Assembly: GCA_037147395.1 (NCBI GenBank)
Contig: JBAWVG010000010.1
Coordinates: 1-37,168 of the forward strand
Reading direction: 5' to 3'
Origin: VFJL01 sp037147395
Lineage (GTDB): Bacteria; Pseudomonadota; Gammaproteobacteria; Burkholderiales; Nitrosomonadaceae
DNA: 37,168 bases
Of the stretch, positions 15,765 to 24,855 are shown in pieces. The translations under genes and the position numbers were made by a program. Numbering within the stretch: position 1 is the stretch's first letter; each line of letters opens with the position of its first letter. The notes beneath the pieces are model-generated. The model was not told where the DNA came from, did no database searches, and was given only the letters and a program-made list of their open reading frames with translations.

Positions 15765-15790
15765 AAGCTGCTTCATGAGGATCAAAGCGC

Positions 15791-16627
15791 TCAGCGTTTG
15801 ACAGAGACTTCAAGGCTGTCGATAAGTCGAGTTACACCTAGTCTAGCGGCTGCTAAGATTACCAAATCTAAATCGCCAACCTCTGCCGGGGCTAGAGTGT
15901 CGCGTTGATGTAGCCCCACGTAATCAACTTCCCATTGATGGCGAGTGAGAGTCTCGCATGCCTTTTTACACAACTGCTGAAACTCTCCATTGCCCACTTC
16001 TACCACGCTCTTTATCTCGGATAAAACTCGATACAAGCGCGCGGCCTCAATCCTCTCCTCACTGCTCAGATAACGGTTGCGCGAACTCAATGCGAGCCCA
16101 TCTTGGGCTCGAGTAGTTTCACATGCAATGACTTTTAATGGCAGATTCATTTGTCTGACCATTTCATGAACGAGTTGCATCTGCTGATAATCTTTTTTGC
16201 CGAATACTGCTACCTGTGGCTGCACTATATTAAATAGCTTGAATACCACCGTCATCACGCCACGGAAAAACCCGGGGCGAAACTCACCCTCTAGGGTGTT
16301 AGCGTATGACGGAGGTTCAATCAAAAAATCCTGTGGGGCCGGATAAATATCCTTATCATCAGGTGCAAAGACTACACTGACACCCTGTTTTTTCAATAGA
16401 TTGCAATCATCTTCCAGCGTGCGTGGATATTGAGCAAAATCCTCAGTCGGCGCAAACTGCAAGCGGTTCACGAATATGCTTACCACCACACAATCCGCTT
16501 CCTTCTGAGCACGCTCTACAAGTGACAAATGGCCTTCGTGTAAGCCTCCCATGGTCGGGACGAAAGCAATCTTGGATTCACGTTGGAGTCGTGCACGTAG
16601 TTTCGAGGTGTCGGTTATTATCTCCAC
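15791..16627 (-). CDS. panC: Pantothenate synthetase
   Basis: Joins pantoate and beta-alanine with ATP to give pantothenate (vitamin B5, coenzyme A precursor). The 278-residue protein has the nucleotidyl-transferase HIGH-type motif in PTMGGLHEGHLSLV (H30, H33). VVSIFVNRLQF, FGKKDYQQMQLV and the KMSKS-like LALSSRNRYLS also match the family. GTG start, 6 bases after panB. Last gene of the leftward run. Confidence 0.97.
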   Translation of the reverse strand: MEIITDTSKLRARLQRESKIAFVPTMGGLHEGHLSLVERAQKEADCVVVSIFVNRLQFAPTEDFAQYPRTLEDDCNLLKKQGVSVVFAPDDKDIYPAPQDFLIEPPSYANTLEGEFRPGFFRGVMTVVFKLFNIVQPQVAVFGKKDYQQMQLVHEMVRQMNLPLKVIACETTRAQDGLALSSRNRYLSSEERIEAARLYRVLSEIKSVVEVGNGEFQQLCKKACETLTRHQWEVDYVGLHQRDTLAPAEVGDLDLVILAAARLGVTRLIDSLEVSVKR

Positions 16628-16633
16628 GATCCC

Positions 16634-17425
16634 TCAGAACCCATGCTCTGGGCCGGGAAATTTTCCAGCCTTAACTTCCTTGACATAGTTTTCTACTGCC
16701 ACATGAATACTCTCTGCGCCGGTCATGAAATTTTTCATGAATCGCGCCTTCTTACCGGAATAAATTCCTAGCATGTCATATAGCACCAGAACCTGTGCCG
16801 AGCAATCAACACCAGCGCCGATACCAATAGTGGGAATAGAAAGTTTTTTGGTTATTTTCTTGGCAAGTGCTGCCGGAATAACTTCCATTAGTAACATGCT
16901 TGCTCCTGCCTTTTCAAGCGCAATCGCATCTATCATTAACTGTTTCGCCTGATGGGCAGACTCACCTTGAATTTTATAGCCTCCCAACTGATGAACCGAC
17001 TGCGGCATAAGCCCAATATGTGCACACACCGGGACACCTCGCCGCGTAAGAAACTCGACCGTCTCTAACATGATATCGCCGCCTTCGATCTTTACCATAT
17101 TGGCCCCTGCCGCCATCAACTCCGCAGCATTTTGAAAGGTATCCTCTGGTGTTATCTGCGAAGTGCCAAATGGCATGTCAACCATGATGAATGCAGTACT
17201 CGATCCTCGTACTACGCAGCGAGTGTGATAAATCATATCGTCTAGCGTTACCGGTAGAGTAGTCTCCTCTCCTTGCACTACATTTCCAAGAGAATCTCCC
17301 ACCAGCAAAATATCGACACCGACACCTTCTAACACTGCCGCAAAACTTGCATCGTAACAGGTCACCATTGCGATCTTCTCGCCATCATCGTGCATTTTCT
17401 GCAGCGTACTTAATGTAGTCCGCAT
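16634..17425 (-). CDS. panB: 3-methyl-2-oxobutanoate hydroxymethyltransferase
   Basis: Adds a hydroxymethyl group from methylene-tetrahydrofolate to ketoisovalerate, giving ketopantoate. It is 263 residues, the usual length. MVTCYDASFAAVLEGVGVDILLVGDSLGNVVQG, FIMVDMPFG, MVKIEGGD and VCAHIGLMPQSVHQLGGYK are all family blocks that bind magnesium and ketopantoate. ATG start. It lies 62 bases after the deoxynucleoside kinase gene. With panC it gives two steps of the pathway. The ketopantoate reductase is not in this window. Confidence 0.97.
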   Translation of the reverse strand: MRTTLSTLQKMHDDGEKIAMVTCYDASFAAVLEGVGVDILLVGDSLGNVVQGEETTLPVTLDDMIYHTRCVVRGSSTAFIMVDMPFGTSQITPEDTFQNAAELMAAGANMVKIEGGDIMLETVEFLTRRGVPVCAHIGLMPQSVHQLGGYKIQGESAHQAKQLMIDAIALEKAGASMLLMEVIPAALAKKITKKLSIPTIGIGAGVDCSAQVLVLYDMLGIYSGKKARFMKNFMTGAESIHVAVENYVKEVKAGKFPGPEHGF

Positions 17426-17487
17426 AATCGATCTCCTAACAATTTTTGACTGATGATCGCGCGTTGAAGGGTACGCTCATTGATCCC

Positions 17488-18126
17488 TTATCCTCGATTA
17501 AAGTATTCACGTGAACCGCGCATCTGTTCTATCCGCTGCAACAATAAATCAAAATCCTCTGAGTTATCAACAAAATTGAGATTCTCACTATTAACGATCA
17601 TCACGGGTGAATTCTCAAACTGATAAAAAAACCGTGTATAAGTTTCAGTAAGCCGCCAAAGATAATCCTCTGAAATATTCTTCTCAAAAGCGCTACCACG
17701 CCTTTTGATCCGATCTACTAATGTATTGGGAGAGGCCTGCAAATAAATGACTAAATCGGGCTGCGGAGCTTGGGGTTGCAAGTGCCGGTAAATCTGCTGG
17801 TAGAGATCATGCTCAGCATCACTCAATGTAAGTCCAGCGAATAGCTGATCTTTATCAAGCAAGAAATCGCTCACGGTTGCCTGAGAAAACATGTCCATTT
17901 GCACTAGACTCTGCACCTGAGCGGCACGCTGAAATAGGAAGAATAATTGCGCCGGCAATGCATAACGAGGAATATCATTGTAGAACTTCTCAAGAAATGG
18001 GTTCTCAGCGGGCTTCTCCAACAACAGTGCACAATTCAGATGATGTGCTAGGAGTTGTGCCAGACTTGTCTTTCCAACCCCTATCGGACCCTCAACAACG
18101 ATATAACGGTACCTTTCCAACTTCAT
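17488..18126 (-). CDS. Deoxynucleoside kinase family protein
   Basis: A 212-residue P-loop kinase of the dCK/dGK family. Walker A is VVEGPIGVGKTSLA (about 10-23). The PAENPFLEKFYND and PAQLFFLFQRAAQ blocks are typical substrate-pocket segments. The lid DRIKRRGSAFEKN carries the ATP-binding arginines. The likely role is deoxynucleoside salvage; substrate preference cannot be read from the sequence. The gene overlaps folK by four bases, an arrangement common in betaproteobacteria. Confidence 0.92.
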   Translation of the reverse strand: MKLERYRYIVVEGPIGVGKTSLAQLLAHHLNCALLLEKPAENPFLEKFYNDIPRYALPAQLFFLFQRAAQVQSLVQMDMFSQATVSDFLLDKDQLFAGLTLSDAEHDLYQQIYRHLQPQAPQPDLVIYLQASPNTLVDRIKRRGSAFEKNISEDYLWRLTETYTRFFYQFENSPVMIVNSENLNFVDNSEDFDLLLQRIEQMRGSREYFNRG

Positions 18127-18635
18127 GCTGATATCACTCGTTCTAACTGCTGCCCATTACAGGCTATCAACATTTCAGCTACAGAACCGCGTCCAGGAAT
18201 ATAGCAATTTGGCGCTATCTCAATCAATGGTTTCAACACGAATGCGCGTAAGTGCATTCGTGGATGTGGCAGGGTCAGCCCGGGCTCATCACATTGCAGA
18301 TCGGCATAGAGTAGCAGGTCAAGATCTAATATCCGCGCAGCATTGGGGGTGGAGCGAACTCGTCCGAATCGTTGCTCTATATTAAGCAGTGATTTGAGCA
18401 GATCATGCGGCGCCAGAGTGGTCTCAACCTGCACCACGGCATTGATAAAGTCAGGCTGCTCAAGATACCCCACCGGGGCACTTCGGTAAATTGCGGAGCA
18501 ATTCAACAAACGGCTTGCAGGAAGTTGAGATAGCTCAGCAAAGGCCCGCCTGATCTGAAGTGTAGGCTGATCCAAATTGCTGCCGAGTGCAATGAAAGCA
18601 TGACAGAGCGACTGCGGTATGGCACCCGATGTCAA
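18123..18635 (-). CDS. folK: 2-amino-4-hydroxy-6-hydroxymethyldihydropteridine pyrophosphokinase
   Basis: Transfers pyrophosphate from ATP to 6-hydroxymethyl-dihydropterin in folate synthesis. The 170 residues contain FIALGSNLDQP, APVGYLEQPDFINAVVQVET, ARILDLDLLLY (the metal-binding DLD) and LPHPRMHLRAFVLKPL. TTG start overlapping the pcnB stop by four bases, and a four-base overlap with the kinase downstream, so translation is probably coupled. Confidence 0.97.
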   Translation of the reverse strand: MTSGAIPQSLCHAFIALGSNLDQPTLQIRRAFAELSQLPASRLLNCSAIYRSAPVGYLEQPDFINAVVQVETTLAPHDLLKSLLNIEQRFGRVRSTPNAARILDLDLLLYADLQCDEPGLTLPHPRMHLRAFVLKPLIEIAPNCYIPGRGSVAEMLIACNGQQLERVISA

Positions 18636-20041
18636 GTTATCACCGTGTCCGCGTCTGAACCAGCGGAGCTGGTCTCACCGTCCGCAGCAGATCCAGATTG
18701 TCGGCGTCGTTTTCTACGTTTCTTTGGCGCTTCATCCTTGATCAGCATGGCCTCACGTTCACTAGCACCAACCCGTTGAAATGTCTCCCACCAATGACCC
18801 AGCTCTGGATCCATTTCCCCACTCTCGCAGCGTAGATGCATAAAATCATAAGCGGCACGAAAGCGTGGGTGCTCAATTAAGCGGAATGGCCTGCGCCCTC
18901 CTCGCCCTAGAAAACGGGGTTGCATCGCCCAGATTTCTTGCATGATTGCATCATAGCGGCGCGGGATTGCGAGTTCTTTGTTCTGCACCGCTAACACCTC
19001 ATCCATCGCCTGCTGCAAGGCAAGCATAGGCTTCGCCCCCCCAGCCTGCAGAATATTCCATTGCGCCAACACCTCATGCCATAAAAGAGCCGCAAACAAA
19101 AAACCAGGGGAGACTGGTTTCTCTTGACGAACGCGTTCGTCAGCGTTCTTCAGTGCTAGTGCAATAAAACGTTCGCCCAGTGGCTGCTCTAGTATGACAT
19201 CCAGCATCGGCAGCAGGCCATGGTGCAATCCACGTGCACGTAAGTCCACCACACAGGCCAATGCCTGTCCCGACAACAATAGTTTCAGCATCTCATCAAA
19301 TAATCGAGATGGTGGAACATTGCGTAATAACGGGGCCAGATCACCGATGGGGACGGCACTTGCGGCATCAATCTGCATTGAAAGCTTGGCCGCCAAACGT
19401 ACTGCGCGCAACATCCTTACCGGATCTTCACGATAACGCAGCAAGGGGTCTCCAATGATTCGAAGCCGTTTTTCCTTGATATCATCGTAGCCCTTCAGAT
19501 AGTCCCAGATCTCCTCGGTGGAAGGGTCGTAAAATAACGCATTGATGGTGAAATCGCGCCGTACTGCATCCTCTTCCTGACTACCAAATACATTATCTCG
19601 TAATAGACGTCCGTGCTCGTCTGCATGCTTATCTGCCGCCACCCCATCCGGCTCCTCTGTGGATGAGTTACCACGAAAAGTAGAGACCTCCACAGTCTCA
19701 GCACCACACATCACATGCACCAGTCGGAAGCGGCGGCCGATAATACGAGATCGGCGAAATACGGCGCGCACATCCTCAGGAGTGGCATTGGTGGCAACAT
19801 CATAATCCTTTGGCTCTAACCCCAGCAGCAAGTCACGTACCGCCCCCCCCACTACAAAAGCGGAGTACCCCGCCTGCTGCAAATCTGCAGTGACTTTCAA
19901 TGCACAAGGGCTTAAATGATTACGGGAAATGCCGTGTTGCTTACGCGGGATAATGTGCAGCCTGGTGCCAGAATCGGTGGAGATAGAGGTAGAAGCAGAT
20001 GATTTACGCTTGAAAACGCGGTGGAGAAGTTTTCGGATCAT
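18632..20041 (-). CDS. pcnB: Poly(A) polymerase I
   Basis: Adds 3' poly(A) tails that mark RNA for decay. The 469-residue protein has the class II nucleotidyltransferase head AFVVGGAVRDLLLGLEPKDYDVATNATPEDV with the DxD metal ligands. RRSRIIGRRFRLVHV, RRDFTINALFYD and REDPVRMLRAVRLAAKL follow. The basic C terminus (KKRRKRRRQ) is typical of PcnB rather than of the CCA-adding enzyme. The folK neighbour supports this. ATG start, 30 bases after the ABC gene. Confidence 0.96.
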   Translation of the reverse strand: MIRKLLHRVFKRKSSASTSISTDSGTRLHIIPRKQHGISRNHLSPCALKVTADLQQAGYSAFVVGGAVRDLLLGLEPKDYDVATNATPEDVRAVFRRSRIIGRRFRLVHVMCGAETVEVSTFRGNSSTEEPDGVAADKHADEHGRLLRDNVFGSQEEDAVRRDFTINALFYDPSTEEIWDYLKGYDDIKEKRLRIIGDPLLRYREDPVRMLRAVRLAAKLSMQIDAASAVPIGDLAPLLRNVPPSRLFDEMLKLLLSGQALACVVDLRARGLHHGLLPMLDVILEQPLGERFIALALKNADERVRQEKPVSPGFLFAALLWHEVLAQWNILQAGGAKPMLALQQAMDEVLAVQNKELAIPRRYDAIMQEIWAMQPRFLGRGGRRPFRLIEHPRFRAAYDFMHLRCESGEMDPELGHWWETFQRVGASEREAMLIKDEAPKKRRKRRRQSGSAADGETSSAGSDADTVIT

Positions 20042-20071
20042 TACATGGCGAGGTATATATTAAGGTATGAA

Positions 20072-20845
20072 TTATACACCCGCCTCCAGTGCCGGCATGA
20101 AATGGCGGGTACTGCCCAGACCCGATTCCTCCAAACTGCACTGGTAGAGGGCCTCCAGATTGGAACGGCTGAATACTTCCTCAGTGGGCCCGGCGAGTGA
20201 GCGTCCATTATCGAACAGCATCAGAACATGGTCGCAATAGGGGTTGACCCAGGTAAGGTCATGCAAAACCATCATCACTGCGCTACCCTGCAGAGCCAAT
20301 TCACTGAACAGCGTCATAGTGAGTAGTTGATGACGAAGGTCGAGATGTTGCAACGGCTCGTCCAACAAATAGCAGTCCGGTGATTGAGTAAGTAACAAAG
20401 CGATACGGGCACGTTGCCGCTCTCCACCTGATAACGTGGTCATCGGACGTTGAGCCAAAGCAGTCAATTCCAGGCGGTCGATCGCCTGTAATGCAATACT
20501 CTGCCCCCCTCCTTCCCATCCGAAAGGGTTGACAGCATGGGGGTAGCGACCCAGCAGCACATACTCCAGAACATTGCCCCAAAATTCACCAGACTCTTCC
20601 TGTAACATAATTCCAAGTTTGCGGGCAAGGTCGCGTCTGGGCCAGTCTTGCAACACCTTACCCGCTACCGTCACGCTACCCTCCCCCCCGTGGTACAGAT
20701 CACTCAACGCATGGATCAAGGTGGTCTTACCACACCCATTCTGACCAAGAATGGCCCAGCATTCCCCGGGATTAATGGTGAGATTTAAGTCACGGCACAG
20801 TAACTTACCGGGGTAATGCAAATTTAGATTCTTGGTTTGTAACAT
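20072..20845 (-). CDS. ABC transporter ATP-binding protein (FecE/BtuD-like), no permease nearby
   Basis: A 257-residue ATPase with Walker A GQNGCGKTT (34-42), signature LSGGERQRARIAL, Walker B CYLLDEPLQHLD and the switch histidine in MVLHDLTWVNPYCDHVLML. The style is that of importers for iron-siderophore, haem or cobalamin. No permease or binding protein is next to it. It sits between recG (10 bases) and pcnB (30 bases) in a housekeeping run, so its partner must be elsewhere. Substrate unknown. Confidence 0.88.
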   Translation of the reverse strand: MLQTKNLNLHYPGKLLCRDLNLTINPGECWAILGQNGCGKTTLIHALSDLYHGGEGSVTVAGKVLQDWPRRDLARKLGIMLQEESGEFWGNVLEYVLLGRYPHAVNPFGWEGGGQSIALQAIDRLELTALAQRPMTTLSGGERQRARIALLLTQSPDCYLLDEPLQHLDLRHQLLTMTLFSELALQGSAVMMVLHDLTWVNPYCDHVLMLFDNGRSLAGPTEEVFSRSNLEALYQCSLEESGLGSTRHFMPALEAGV

Positions 20846-20855
20846 TTAGAAGGGG

Positions 20856-22943
20856 TTATGCTTGCAGGTATTGGCTCTTATTGCCCAGCCAACGCTGCAG
20901 ATGCCTCTGCGCCGATGTCGAATCATCACGCAGAATCTCCTCGGCAGCGATACGGGCTGCAGCGAGCAAATCCGCATCCTTCTCCGGATCGGCAAAACGT
21001 AACATGGGCACTCCACTCTGGCGCGCACTAAGAAATTGGCCCGGTCCGCGCATAGATAGATCCTTGCGCGCGATCTCAAAACCATCAGTACTCTCAAAGA
21101 TAACTCTGAGTCGTTTACGCGCATTCTCTGACAATGGATTCTGGTACAAAAGGATGCACACACTGGCTTCTGCGCCTCGCCCAACTCGGCCCCTCAATTG
21201 GTGCAACTGTGACAACCCCATGCGCTCGGCGTGCTCAATCACCATCAAAGAAGCATTGGGCACATCTACACCCACCTCGATTACTGTAGTTGCTACCAGT
21301 AATTGAATTTCACCCTGCTTAAACCTTTCCATTACCGCTGACTTTTCCTGCAGCGGGAGACGACCATGCACCAAACCTATTTTTAAATCCGGAAAGGTAA
21401 GCGTCAGCGATTCATATGTCTCCAGAGCAGTCTTAAGCTGCAAAGTATCAGACTCTTCAATCAGCGGACATACCCAGTAAGCCTGTCTGCCGGCATGACA
21501 TGACTCACGCACGCGTGTAATCACTTCGTCCCGACGAGTCTCTTCAAACAATTTAGTGACCACCTGAGTCCTACCAGGTGGCAGCTCGTCGATTACGGAT
21601 ACATCCAGATCGGCGTAATAGCTCATTGCCAGTGTGCGTGGGATCGGTGTCGCACTCATCATCAATTGATGTGGAACGAGTCCAGTTTTTGCAGCTTTAG
21701 TATGCAATGCGAGTCGTTGTTCGACGCCAAACCGATGCTGCTCATCGATGATGGCTAGCCCAAGCTTGTTGAACTCCACCTGATCCTGAAACAAGGCATG
21801 TGTTCCGATGGCAAGCATAGCCCCTCCATCGCTGATAATGGCGAGTGCGTCTTGACGCTGCTGCTTCTTCTGGCTACCGGACAACCATGCAATCTTAATT
21901 CCCAGCGGCGTGAACCAACTGGAGAGTTTCTGATAATGCTGCTCGGCAAGAATTTCTGTCGGGGCCATGATGGCCACCTGATAACCATTCTTGATCGCCT
22001 GAAATGCAGCCAGTGCAGCCACTACCGTCTTACCGCTGCCCACATCTCCCTGCAATAAGCGTTGCATCGGGTAAGGCCTGGCAAGATCACTACCAATCTC
22101 GGACAGCACTTTTTTTTGTGCTCCGGTCAGATCAAAGGAAAGTGATTTCAGTAATGTGATTGTTAAAAGATTCTTCTCTGGCAGCTCAGGCGCACAACGT
22201 GAACGGCGCTTCTGATAATGCGACCTCAAGGACAATTGCTGCGCCAGCAATTCATCAAACTTGACCCGACTCCATGCCGGATGAGTACCTTCCTGCAGGG
22301 AGTCGACCGATGCATCCGCTGTCGGTTGATGCAGGAATGTCACACTTTCACGGAAGTCTAGTAATTGGTGTCGCTTTAGAACTCCCACAGGCAGAACCTC
22401 CGTGAGGCTACCCGTTTGATCGCTACGAGCGAGCGCCTGCCTAATCTGTTTGCGTATCGTTTCTTGAGAGAGTCCTGCGGTAGCAGGATAAATCGGTGTC
22501 AGTGCATCGGGTAGTGGTGTGTTCGTACTCACCATATGACACTTTGGGTGAACCATCTCGGCACCAAAAAAACCTTGTCGCACCGCACCCAACAAGCGTA
22601 CACGCTTCCCAATAGAGTATGCCTTTACCTGGCTACCATAGAAATTGAGAAATCGAATAACCAAAACACCAGTACCATCCTCCACCTGACACACTAATTG
22701 CCGACGTGGCCGGTACATGACCTCACTCTGGATGATGGTTCCTTCAACCTGAACCACTTTATCTGAAGGCAGTATATCGGCAATGGGATAAAGATGAGTC
22801 TCGTCCTCATAACGCTGCGGCAAGTGCAGCACTAAGTCAAACTCGTTAGCAATACCGAGTGCGGCGAACTTAGCTTGCATGATCTCGTCAACAGCGCTAG
22901 GGGCAACTGGAGATCCAATGCCTCCTGCTCTCTTACCCTTCAA
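20856..22943 (-). CDS. recG: ATP-dependent DNA helicase RecG
   Basis: Remodels stalled forks and branched recombination intermediates. The 695-residue protein has the wedge/OB domain (LHLPQRYEDETHLYPI, then VEDGTGVLVIRFLNFYGSQ). Helicase motif I is LLQGDVGSGKTVVAALAA, motif II is IIDEQHRFG, and MSATPIPRTLAMSYYADLDVSVIDELPPGR and QLRGRVGRG are also present. TTG start, three bases after the rid stop, with AAGGG six bases upstream. The conserved N-terminal domain needs this upstream start. Confidence 0.97.
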   Translation of the reverse strand: MKGKRAGGIGSPVAPSAVDEIMQAKFAALGIANEFDLVLHLPQRYEDETHLYPIADILPSDKVVQVEGTIIQSEVMYRPRRQLVCQVEDGTGVLVIRFLNFYGSQVKAYSIGKRVRLLGAVRQGFFGAEMVHPKCHMVSTNTPLPDALTPIYPATAGLSQETIRKQIRQALARSDQTGSLTEVLPVGVLKRHQLLDFRESVTFLHQPTADASVDSLQEGTHPAWSRVKFDELLAQQLSLRSHYQKRRSRCAPELPEKNLLTITLLKSLSFDLTGAQKKVLSEIGSDLARPYPMQRLLQGDVGSGKTVVAALAAFQAIKNGYQVAIMAPTEILAEQHYQKLSSWFTPLGIKIAWLSGSQKKQQRQDALAIISDGGAMLAIGTHALFQDQVEFNKLGLAIIDEQHRFGVEQRLALHTKAAKTGLVPHQLMMSATPIPRTLAMSYYADLDVSVIDELPPGRTQVVTKLFEETRRDEVITRVRESCHAGRQAYWVCPLIEESDTLQLKTALETYESLTLTFPDLKIGLVHGRLPLQEKSAVMERFKQGEIQLLVATTVIEVGVDVPNASLMVIEHAERMGLSQLHQLRGRVGRGAEASVCILLYQNPLSENARKRLRVIFESTDGFEIARKDLSMRGPGQFLSARQSGVPMLRFADPEKDADLLAAARIAAEEILRDDSTSAQRHLQRWLGNKSQYLQA

Positions 22944-22946
22944 CCT

Positions 22947-23336
22947 TTACCCTTGTAACACCATCACCGCATCCATTTCCACCAAAGCTCCTCGTGGCAG
23001 TGCGGCCACACCAACCGCTGCCCGCGCAGGATATGGCTGACTAAAATAGCTTGCCATGATTTCATTGAGCCTTGCAAAATGAACTAGATCCGTCAGATAG
23101 ATATTCAGTTTGACGATATCAGCCAGATCTCCTCCACTAGCCACTGCTACTGCCTTCAGGTTCAGAAATACTTGCTGGATCTGCGCCTCAATCCCATCTA
23201 CCATCAACATGGTAAAAGGATCCAAACCGATCTGCCCAGAGAGATAAACTGTCTCACCTCCAGCTACTCGTATTGCCTGGGAATAGGTGCCGATTGCCTG
23301 CGGTGCATCGGGCGTCTGTATCGTCTGTTTTTTCAC
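22947..23336 (-). CDS. ridA: RidA-family enamine/imine deaminase
   Basis: Hydrolyses reactive enamines and imines such as 2-aminoacrylate made by PLP enzymes. The 129-residue protein has TPDAPQAIGTYSQAIRV, VYLSGQIGLDP, VKLNIYLTDL and PARAAVGVAALPRGALVEMDAV. The last holds the active-site Arg and the conserved Glu. GTG start with AGGAG upstream. First gene of the leftward run to panC. A small stem-loop (CGGCAG/CTGCCG, 23360-23375) lies in its leader. Confidence 0.95.
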   Translation of the reverse strand: MKKQTIQTPDAPQAIGTYSQAIRVAGGETVYLSGQIGLDPFTMLMVDGIEAQIQQVFLNLKAVAVASGGDLADIVKLNIYLTDLVHFARLNEIMASYFSQPYPARAAVGVAALPRGALVEMDAVMVLQG

Positions 23337-23542
23337 TTGAACTCCTAAAGTAGATGAGTCGGCAGAATGCTGCCGGACTGGAAAGACGAAGTAATTTATC
23401 GCAAAATTTGACTTATAGAAGTGACCTTTACGATATGATGAAGGGAACTTCGGTACATTTCAACCATAAATCTGTTGCAAACCCACTTATTGCCTATCTG
23501 CGAAAATAAATTGATGGAAATTTGCAGTCAAAATTTAGAATT

Positions 23543-24796
23543 ATGCAAAAGCTAGTCATTCAAGGTGGTACACCGCTGACCGGAGAGGTCTACATTTCTG
23601 GGGCAAAAAATGCCGCGCTGCCGATCCTGTGTGCTTCTCTGTTAACCGAGGAAACACTCAAGATCGAGAATGTCCCCCAGCTCAATGACGTCACGACCAT
23701 GCTAGCCCTGCTGAGACAAATGGGTATAGATATCACGCAGGATGGCAAACAAGGTGTCGAACTGACCGCCGCAAGTCTCTCCAATTTAGCTGCGCCTTAC
23801 GAAATGGTGAAAACTATGCGTGCCTCGATCTTGGTTCTGGGACCAATGCTCGCGCGAGCAGGTAAAGCCATGGTATCTCTGCCCGGCGGTTGCGCCATCG
23901 GTTTGCGCCCAGTAGATCAGCATATCAAGGGCTTACAAGCGATGGGTGCTGAAATTAAAATCGAGCATGGCTATATTCATGCGCATGCGAAACGCCTCAC
24001 CGGTGCACGCATTGCGATGGATCTGGTAACTGTCACCGGCACTGAGAATCTGATGATGGCAGCGACCCTAGCGAATGGCACAACAATTCTAGAGAATGCC
24101 GCACGCGAACCGGAAGTTACCAATCTGGCCGACTGTCTGATCGCAATGGGTGCAAAGATTTACGGTGCAGGTGGCGACACTATCACGATTGAAGGGGTCC
24201 GAACCCTACATAGCGCAACCCATCGAGTCATGCCTGACCGTATTGAAACCGGCACCTTCCTCGTGGCTGCTGCTGCTAGCGGTGGCGAGATTTACCTGAG
24301 GGATACCCGTGCCGACATACTTACTGCTGTTCTCGACAAGCTAAGAGAGGCCGGAGCTACGATCAAGTCTGAACAAGACTGGATCAGTCTAGAAATGAAA
24401 AGTGTACTGAAATCTGTCAATCTTCGGACGGCTCCTTACCCTGACTTCCCCACTGATATGCAAGCTCAGTTCATGGTTCTAAACAGTGTCGCTAAGGGGA
24501 CTGCCATCATGACCGAAACGATATTTGAAAATCGTTTCATGCATGTTCAGGAGCTGAAACGTATGGGTGCCAACATCGAGGTTGAAGGGAATACCGCCAT
24601 AGTGCATGGAGTGGCCGGTCTCGACGGGACCAATGTCATGGCCACTGACCTACGTGCCTCTGCTAGCCTTGTGCTAGCTGGATTAATCGCTCAGGGTGAG
24701 ACCACTATTGAACGCATCTACCACCTTGACCGTGGCTATGAACATATTGATGAAAAACTAACCCGATTAGGGGCAAAGGTCCGACGCCTGAATTAA
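23543..24796 (+). CDS. murA: UDP-N-acetylglucosamine 1-carboxyvinyltransferase
   Basis: First committed step of peptidoglycan synthesis: transfers enolpyruvyl from PEP to UDP-GlcNAc. From the ATG at 23543 the protein has 417 residues, matching the family; a TTG at 23522 would add seven residues without homology. K22-N23 (GAKNAALPI) and catalytic C117 in PGGCAIGLRPVDQH are present. C117 means the usual fosfomycin target is intact. FPTDMQAQFM and ENRFMHVQELKRMGA are also conserved. It is divergent from ridA and leads the his cluster, with a 59-base gap. Confidence 0.97.
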   Translation: MQKLVIQGGTPLTGEVYISGAKNAALPILCASLLTEETLKIENVPQLNDVTTMLALLRQMGIDITQDGKQGVELTAASLSNLAAPYEMVKTMRASILVLGPMLARAGKAMVSLPGGCAIGLRPVDQHIKGLQAMGAEIKIEHGYIHAHAKRLTGARIAMDLVTVTGTENLMMAATLANGTTILENAAREPEVTNLADCLIAMGAKIYGAGGDTITIEGVRTLHSATHRVMPDRIETGTFLVAAAASGGEIYLRDTRADILTAVLDKLREAGATIKSEQDWISLEMKSVLKSVNLRTAPYPDFPTDMQAQFMVLNSVAKGTAIMTETIFENRFMHVQELKRMGANIEVEGNTAIVHGVAGLDGTNVMATDLRASASLVLAGLIAQGETTIERIYHLDRGYEHIDEKLTRLGAKVRRLN

Positions 24797-24855
24797 TGAA
24801 ACGTATATCCTGGCAACTCTCTGCGGTAAAATGTAATTTTTCGTAAGCTCTCATC

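Noticed and set aside
23408..23439. murA promoter TTGACT with TATGAT
   Set aside because: Both boxes look good alone, but the spacer is 20 bases, too long for a normal sigma70 promoter.
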